The notes under the pieces: generated by a model
Told to the model about the DNA's origin: nothing
Database searches by the model: none
The model's input: only the letters and a program-made list of their open reading frames with translations
Translations under genes and position numbers: made by a program
In this document: one piece after another, positions 22,079-26,003 of the stretch
How the letters are laid out: every line of letters begins with the position of its first letter
Numbering within the stretch: the first letter of the stretch is position 1
DNA from: Desulfovibrio sp. UBA2564
Lineage (GTDB): Bacteria; Desulfobacterota; Desulfovibrionia; Desulfovibrionales; Desulfovibrionaceae
Reading direction: 5' to 3'
Length of the DNA: 26,003 bases
Assembly (NCBI GenBank): GCA_002340305.1
Contig: DDLU01000241.1
Coordinates: 1 to 26,003 of the forward strand

Positions 22079-23260
22079 GTCCTTCTTGATTTCCTCATCG
22101 GTGAGGTAGCAAGCCGGATCTTCTGCCCAGATGTCGCCATGGTATGCTTCTGCGCGGGCACGGAAGTTACCGCCACAGATGTTCAGGTAACGACAGGTTG
22201 CGCAGCGGCCGCCCACGTGTTGTTTTTTATCTTTCAGTTTGTGCAGCAGTTCGATGTTCTCATCCAGCCAGATTTCGGAGAAAGGGCGTTCCAGAACGTT
22301 GCCGAAGGTGTGGTTACGCCAGAACTGGTCAGCGTGAACCTGACCGTCCCAGGAGATACACCCGATACCGCGACCGGAGTTGTTACCTTCGTTGAACTGG
22401 AGCAGCTCAAGGACTTCTTTGGCGCGTGCGGGATCTTCCTTCAGCAGACGCTGGTATACGTAAACACCGTCAGCGTGGTTGTCTACGGTGAGGATTTCTT
22501 TGGGCATTCCTGCATCGTAGAGAGCTTTGGTCTCGTCCATGATCAGGTCAAGCAACTGACGGCTTTCAGCGTGTGTCAGATCTTCTTTGATAAGCTCGGA
22601 ACCACGACCGGAGTATACCAGATGGTAAAAACATGCTCTGGGGACCTCGAGATCTTTCAGAACCTGAAATACGGAAGGAACTTCAGTCCAGTTACGTTTG
22701 TTAATGGTGAAACGCAGACCGACCTTCAGCCCTTCGGCCTTACAGTTTTCAACAGCTTCAAGTGCTTTTTTGTAAGAACCGGGAACGCCACGGAATTTGT
22801 CGTGGGTCTCTTCGGTACCATCAATTGAAATACCAACGTAGGAGAGTCCTACTTCTTTCAATTCACGGGCTTTTTCTTTGGTGATCAGGGTTCCGTTGGT
22901 GGAGATAACTGCACGCATACCTTTGCTTGTGGCATAGCTTGCCAACTCAACGAGGTCTTTGCGTACAAGTGGTTCGCCGCCGGAGAAGAGCATTACCGGG
23001 GCACCGAATGCTGCGAGATCGTCAATGATCTCTTTGGCTTTTGAGGTGGAAATTTCGTCTTTTCCATCGGGATCAACAGCCTGTGCGTAGCAGTGAACAC
23101 ACTTAAGGTTGCAACGTCTGGTCATATTCCAGACGACAACCGGTTTTTTATCTTTAGAAAACTGCAAAAGGTGAGAAGGCAGCTTGCCGGACTCACGACC
23201 GTAGCGCAGGGCATCTGAAGATTCTACTGCACCACAGTAAAGTTTTGAAATACCAATCAT
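22076..23260 (-). CDS. ahbC: Didecarboxysiroheme deacetylase / Fe-coproporphyrin III synthase AhbC (radical SAM)
   Basis: The 394-residue radical SAM protein would remove the two acetate groups of didecarboxysiroheme to give Fe-coproporphyrin III, the substrate of AhbD. The N-terminus MIGISKLYCGAVESSDALRY is followed by VVVWNMTRRCNLKCVHCYAQ with cluster cysteines C50, C54 and C57. VMLFSGGEPLVRKD lies near residue 93. The C-terminus has an auxiliary cysteine set (GGRCATCRYLNICGGNFRARA, then DPACYL). It is a paralogue of AhbD at 19755-20966. The ATG has AGGGAGGA 8 bases upstream. It is the first gene of the cluster ahbC-hemB-ahbD-ahbA-rpe. The C versus D assignment rests on remembered family signatures. 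Confidence 0.86.
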   Translation of the reverse strand: MIGISKLYCGAVESSDALRYGRESGKLPSHLLQFSKDKKPVVVWNMTRRCNLKCVHCYAQAVDPDGKDEISTSKAKEIIDDLAAFGAPVMLFSGGEPLVRKDLVELASYATSKGMRAVISTNGTLITKEKARELKEVGLSYVGISIDGTEETHDKFRGVPGSYKKALEAVENCKAEGLKVGLRFTINKRNWTEVPSVFQVLKDLEVPRACFYHLVYSGRGSELIKEDLTHAESRQLLDLIMDETKALYDAGMPKEILTVDNHADGVYVYQRLLKEDPARAKEVLELLQFNEGNNSGRGIGCISWDGQVHADQFWRNHTFGNVLERPFSEIWLDENIELLHKLKDKKQHVGGRCATCRYLNICGGNFRARAEAYHGDIWAEDPACYLTDEEIKKD

Positions 23261-23334
23261 TTATAAATTCCTCCCTAGCAGCTGAAATGGTGCCAGGCTA
23301 AGTTTTGACGATTTTTTCCCGTATGTGGAAGTAA

Positions 23335-23362
23335 AAAATAATTACTGTTTATTGTCCGTCAA
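23335..23362 (-). promoter_or_regulatory. Probable promoter of the ahb cluster
   Basis: On the minus strand TTGACG (23362-23357), a 16-base spacer and TATTTT (23340-23335) make a moderate sigma-70 match. The leader would be about 70 bases and ends in a strong ribosome site for ahbC. Confidence 0.4.
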
Positions 23363-23635
23363 CCGAGAAAATCAATCGATTATGCGTAATGAGAGAGCGA
23401 GTTTTGGAGTAACATAAATGAAGGCGGGGGAAAAGGGCAAAATAATAGCTTGTTTGGTGTTGTTTAAGTGTTTGAAAATATTACTTAAATAATTGAAATT
23501 TATTATCATTTAAACGAATAGGGAGAATGAATACCTCCTTGGTAGGTAGGTTGTGCTGTCGTCACACATTTATATCTTTTGCAACCTGTAGATTTCCCGT
23601 CCTGCGGCTTTGCCGCTGTGCTGTAAAATTCTGAT

Positions 23636-23666
23636 GGTGAGTGCCTCCCCGGTGGAGGCACTCACC
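23636..23666 (-). terminator. Hairpin after the chemoreceptor gene
   Basis: A 13-bp perfect stem, GGTGAGTGCCTCC (23636-23648) with GGAGGCACTCACC (23654-23666), has a 5-base loop 20 bases after the stop. No T run follows closely on the minus strand, so termination may be partial or factor-dependent. A second small hairpin, GCGGC-TTT-GCCGC, lies at about 23604-23616. Confidence 0.6.
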
Positions 23667-23685
23667 TATGGCCCGGTTAATGTGT

Positions 23686-25839
23686 TCATTTTTCGGGGGA
23701 AGCTGACATTTGATTTATAACAGTGTTCAATTCGTGTATCTGGTCTGCTATTTGAGTCAGATTTTCAGCTGAGCGTTTCATACCATCAGCTGTTTCTACA
23801 GCAACATCACTTACTTCTGAAACTGCCTTGCTTATCTGGTCAGATGTAACAGATTGTTCCTCGGAGGCAGTTGCAATGGAATCTATCTGGTGCGCTGTAG
23901 CATCAACTATACTTATAATTTCTTCCATTTGCGCTCCTGATTTTTCTGCATTCTCAGTGCTGATCATGATATCTTTGGCTGCAAGGTCTACTGCGTGCAC
24001 ATTTTTTTCTGCAACAGTTTGCACAGCGCGGATGGCGGTTTCTACTTCTTTTGTCGCGTCCATCGTTTTTTCCGCAAGTTTTCGTACTTCATCTGCAACA
24101 ACAGCGAAACCTCTGCCTGCTTCGCCAGCTCTTGCAGCCTCGATTGCTGCATTGAGGGCTAAGAGGTTGGTCTGGTCTGCTATATCGCTGATAACTCCCA
24201 ACACAACTTCGATGGATGAGGCCTGTCTGCCTAAGTCATTCATTGTTGTTTTTAATTCCAAAATCTGATTTTCAATATGCTTAATCGAATCTAGAGCACC
24301 ATACACTTCGTGCGCGCCTGCTGCCGCCTTCTCGCGGGAAAGGGTTGCGTTGTTTGAGGCTTCGGATGCACTGTGGGCCACTTCGCTTATTGTCAGTGTT
24401 ATCTGTTCAACAGCAGTTGCAGTTTCACCCATACGGTCTCGTTGTACTGTTACGCCGGAGTTCACATTTTCTGCTTCCTCGACAAGTTGCTCTACTGCGG
24501 CCGAAACACTCATCGCTATTTTTTCAGCCTTACTTGCAGCCATGGCAAGTTGGGATAGCAGTTCTTCGGTCCTTGCTTCAGATAGTTTCGCCTGCTGTAA
24601 TGCTTTTGATGCTTTATCAGCTGATAATTTTGCGGCTTCCTGTCTCTTCTCAACTTCAACGAATGAGTTTTTAATTTGTTGTCCCATCGCATTAATGGCG
24701 TTTGAAAAATCCTCCATCTCTTTGGAACTGGACTGATTTACAGTGGAATCATAATTCCCATTTTCCATTATCTTGAAATGGTTGATTAACGCATTAAGAG
24801 GACTAACTACGTATTTTTTTAAGGTAACTAGAGTAATGATGCAGGAGACTATAATTAAAACGATCAACCCGCCACAACTACTAAACATTACCGTGTTCAG
24901 TAGCGAATCCTGCTCGGAAATATTAATGTCCAATAGAAGGACACCAATTTGTTTTCCATTGTAGTCAAGAATGGGGGTCGCAGCTAAGGCCGACTTGCCG
25001 GCAAGTTCGAAAGCCGTTTTTGATGTTCCCAGTTGCAGTAAATCTGCGTTTGAGAGCGTCTCTATCTTTTCTTTGTTCGAACAGGAAATGAGGACAAAAT
25101 CATCGGCAATTACCGGGTGCTTTTTGGGGTCTTGCAATTTTGTTGTTATGCCTAAAAGTCTTTTGTTCATGAAGATTGCCGAGTGTACTGATCCGGAATT
25201 CTCAAGTTGTTTAAGCACTGTATCGAAACTATGCAAAACTTCAACAGAACCTAATTGTTTACCTGAATTTGAAATTACAGGGGCCAGTCCTCGGATAGTG
25301 AATCCTCCTCGTCCGGTTTCTATCCCCCAGCGCGGTCGTCCGTCTTTGTTAACGTCGAGAACTGTTTTTCTGAAAGAAGACAAATCATCCGAGATGTCTA
25401 ACCACTTTCCGTCTTTTTTTGATTGTTTTTCTCTCCACAGCCTGACGAGGCTACGCCCGTTGGCAAGGTGAAAGTGTATACGCGGTTTATTTCCGATTGT
25501 ATCCGTATATGCTTTAATTAATGTTTTAAAATCTTGTCTTATTTCCCTTCTAGCCTTTTGGGAATGTGTGGACATTGGATCATCTGTATTACCATTATTC
25601 GCTATTTCAAAGGCTTCGATAACTTTAGACCGCCTGCTTAAAATTGCAGCTTGCTTGAGCGCTGATTTTGATGAACTGTCTATGTAACTTTGGAATTCAG
25701 TTACCTTATTTTGTACAAGAAGGTTGACGTAAGATTTTTGAAGATGGGTAAATTGCATACTAATTCCCAGTATGCCTATCAATAACAAAATAGATATTGC
25801 TCCGGTAAAGGGAAGCATAAATCGGGAGCTTAGTTTCAA
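23686..25839 (-). CDS. Methyl-accepting chemotaxis protein with dCache-type sensor
   Basis: The 717-residue membrane receptor passes periplasmic ligand signals to the CheA/CheW array. A first membrane helix (about residues 9-30) is followed by a periplasmic double-Cache-like domain (about 36-310). The latter contains IHFHLANGRSLVRLWRE near residue 120 and SSFRKTVLDVNKDGRPRWGI near 154, marks of the dCache_3 type. A second helix (about 318-340), a HAMP region (about 341-395) and the signalling domain come next, with the hairpin tip ISDIADQTNLLALNAAIEAA near 549-568. There is no C-terminal CheR pentapeptide. The start is a TTG at 25839, with AGGAG 8 bases upstream; the first ATG lies 21 bases farther on, too far from this site. 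The ligand is unknown, and no other chemotaxis gene lies nearby. Confidence 0.93.
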   Translation of the reverse strand: MKLSSRFMLPFTGAISILLLIGILGISMQFTHLQKSYVNLLVQNKVTEFQSYIDSSSKSALKQAAILSRRSKVIEAFEIANNGNTDDPMSTHSQKARREIRQDFKTLIKAYTDTIGNKPRIHFHLANGRSLVRLWREKQSKKDGKWLDISDDLSSFRKTVLDVNKDGRPRWGIETGRGGFTIRGLAPVISNSGKQLGSVEVLHSFDTVLKQLENSGSVHSAIFMNKRLLGITTKLQDPKKHPVIADDFVLISCSNKEKIETLSNADLLQLGTSKTAFELAGKSALAATPILDYNGKQIGVLLLDINISEQDSLLNTVMFSSCGGLIVLIIVSCIITLVTLKKYVVSPLNALINHFKIMENGNYDSTVNQSSSKEMEDFSNAINAMGQQIKNSFVEVEKRQEAAKLSADKASKALQQAKLSEARTEELLSQLAMAASKAEKIAMSVSAAVEQLVEEAENVNSGVTVQRDRMGETATAVEQITLTISEVAHSASEASNNATLSREKAAAGAHEVYGALDSIKHIENQILELKTTMNDLGRQASSIEVVLGVISDIADQTNLLALNAAIEAARAGEAGRGFAVVADEVRKLAEKTMDATKEVETAIRAVQTVAEKNVHAVDLAAKDIMISTENAEKSGAQMEEIISIVDATAHQIDSIATASEEQSVTSDQISKAVSEVSDVAVETADGMKRSAENLTQIADQIHELNTVINQMSASPEK

Positions 25840-25952
25840 TTTTTTTCTCCTGGGTATTTGGATCTTCTAAATTAAATTTATTATGTACTTTTAGATATAT
25901 CTTGAGCATCATAGTTTGTATTATAAATAAAATATATTATGTTTTATTGTAT

Positions 25953-25983
25953 AAAAAAAGGCACCAATCTGGGATTGGTGCCT
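25953..25983 (-). terminator. Terminator of a minus-strand gene beyond the right edge
   Basis: A 10-bp perfect stem, AGGCACCAAT (25959-25968) with ATTGGTGCCT (25974-25983), has loop CTGGG. On the minus strand it ends in seven T (25959-25953). The gene it serves lies outside the window, so the chemoreceptor gene needs its own promoter in the AT-rich 25840-25952 stretch. Confidence 0.85.
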
Positions 25984-26003
25984 CAGACTGCTGACTAACC
26001 CCG

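Larger units (their letters stand above)
23261..23685. other. Intergenic region upstream of ahbC
   Basis: This 425-base gap holds the probable ahbC promoter (23335-23362), AT-rich sequence at 23450-23520, and a hairpin near the chemoreceptor stop. On the minus strand a perfect AAGGAGGT (23540-23533) has no normal start codon at the right distance. The nearest ATG (23509) opens a 45-residue frame 23 bases away. I see no riboswitch that I can name. Confidence 0.5.

Noticed and set aside
22139..22828. Plus-strand frame of 229 codons inside ahbC
   Set aside because: It is antisense to a well-supported radical SAM gene, with low-complexity residue use and no ribosome site that stands out.
25818..25839. 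ATG at 25818 as the chemoreceptor start instead of the TTG
   Set aside because: The strong AGGAG site is 8 bases from the TTG but about 29 from the ATG, and the TTG keeps the basic residues before the first membrane helix.

Overview
The window looks like a chromosomal segment of a marine sulfate-reducing bacterium of the Desulfovibrionaceae (Maridesulfovibrio/Desulfovibrio type). This is inferred from gene content, not from a search. The main pointers are a siroheme-dependent heme pathway (ahbC, hemB, ahbD, ahbA), a futalosine menaquinone pathway (mqnE, mqnC, mqnA, mqnD), a short bifunctional PutA, and a palindrome of CRP/FNR/HcpR type. Base composition is moderate by eye. Almost all genes are intact and tightly packed. 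I see no tRNA, rRNA, CRISPR array, transposase or phage gene.

Layout. 1-3,980: menaquinone genes. mqnE-mqnC-mqnA form an overlapping minus-strand operon, and mqnD is divergent from a 92-bp promoter region. A shared hairpin terminator separates mqnD from a convergent EamA transporter (4,099-4,986). Next come a small zinc-ribbon protein behind a perfect TGTGA-N6-TCACA palindrome (5,132-5,392), the ribosome-maturation factor darP (5,487-6,002), a composite intergenic repeat and a second EamA transporter (6,296-7,177). A 650-bp AT-rich gap follows. 7,830-11,469: an Lrp/AsnC regulator and putA, probably a regulator-target pair for proline catabolism. 11,616-15,364: a four-gene Mla-type lipid ABC transport operon (STAS-MlaE fusion, MlaF ATPase, MlaD/MCE protein, auxiliary lipoprotein).

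15,346-16,489 holds a PAS-GGDEF diguanylate cyclase gene broken by two -1 frame changes. The first lies exactly on an A_AAA_AAG heptamer. 16,682-18,290 has a DUF445 membrane protein and a convergent periplasmic solute-binding protein. 18,445-23,260 is the minus-strand cluster ahbC-hemB-ahbD-ahbA-rpe, which would convert 5-aminolevulinate to porphobilinogen (HemB) and siroheme to heme (AhbA with an AhbB not seen here, AhbC, AhbD). A long hairpin and a competing pairing lie between ahbC and hemB and could act as an attenuator. A second copy of the composite repeat lies between ahbD and ahbA. 23,686-25,839 encodes a dCache-type chemoreceptor with a TTG start, and the terminator of a further minus-strand gene lies at the right edge.

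The points most worth a second look are the ahbC-hemB hairpin switch, the double-frameshifted cyclase with its slippery site, the CRP/FNR-like palindrome before the small zinc protein, the His-Pro-Gly tail of AhbD, and the two composite repeats that end at the ribosome-binding region of their downstream genes. I found no clearly new multi-gene system. Most of the window is recognisable housekeeping and energy metabolism.
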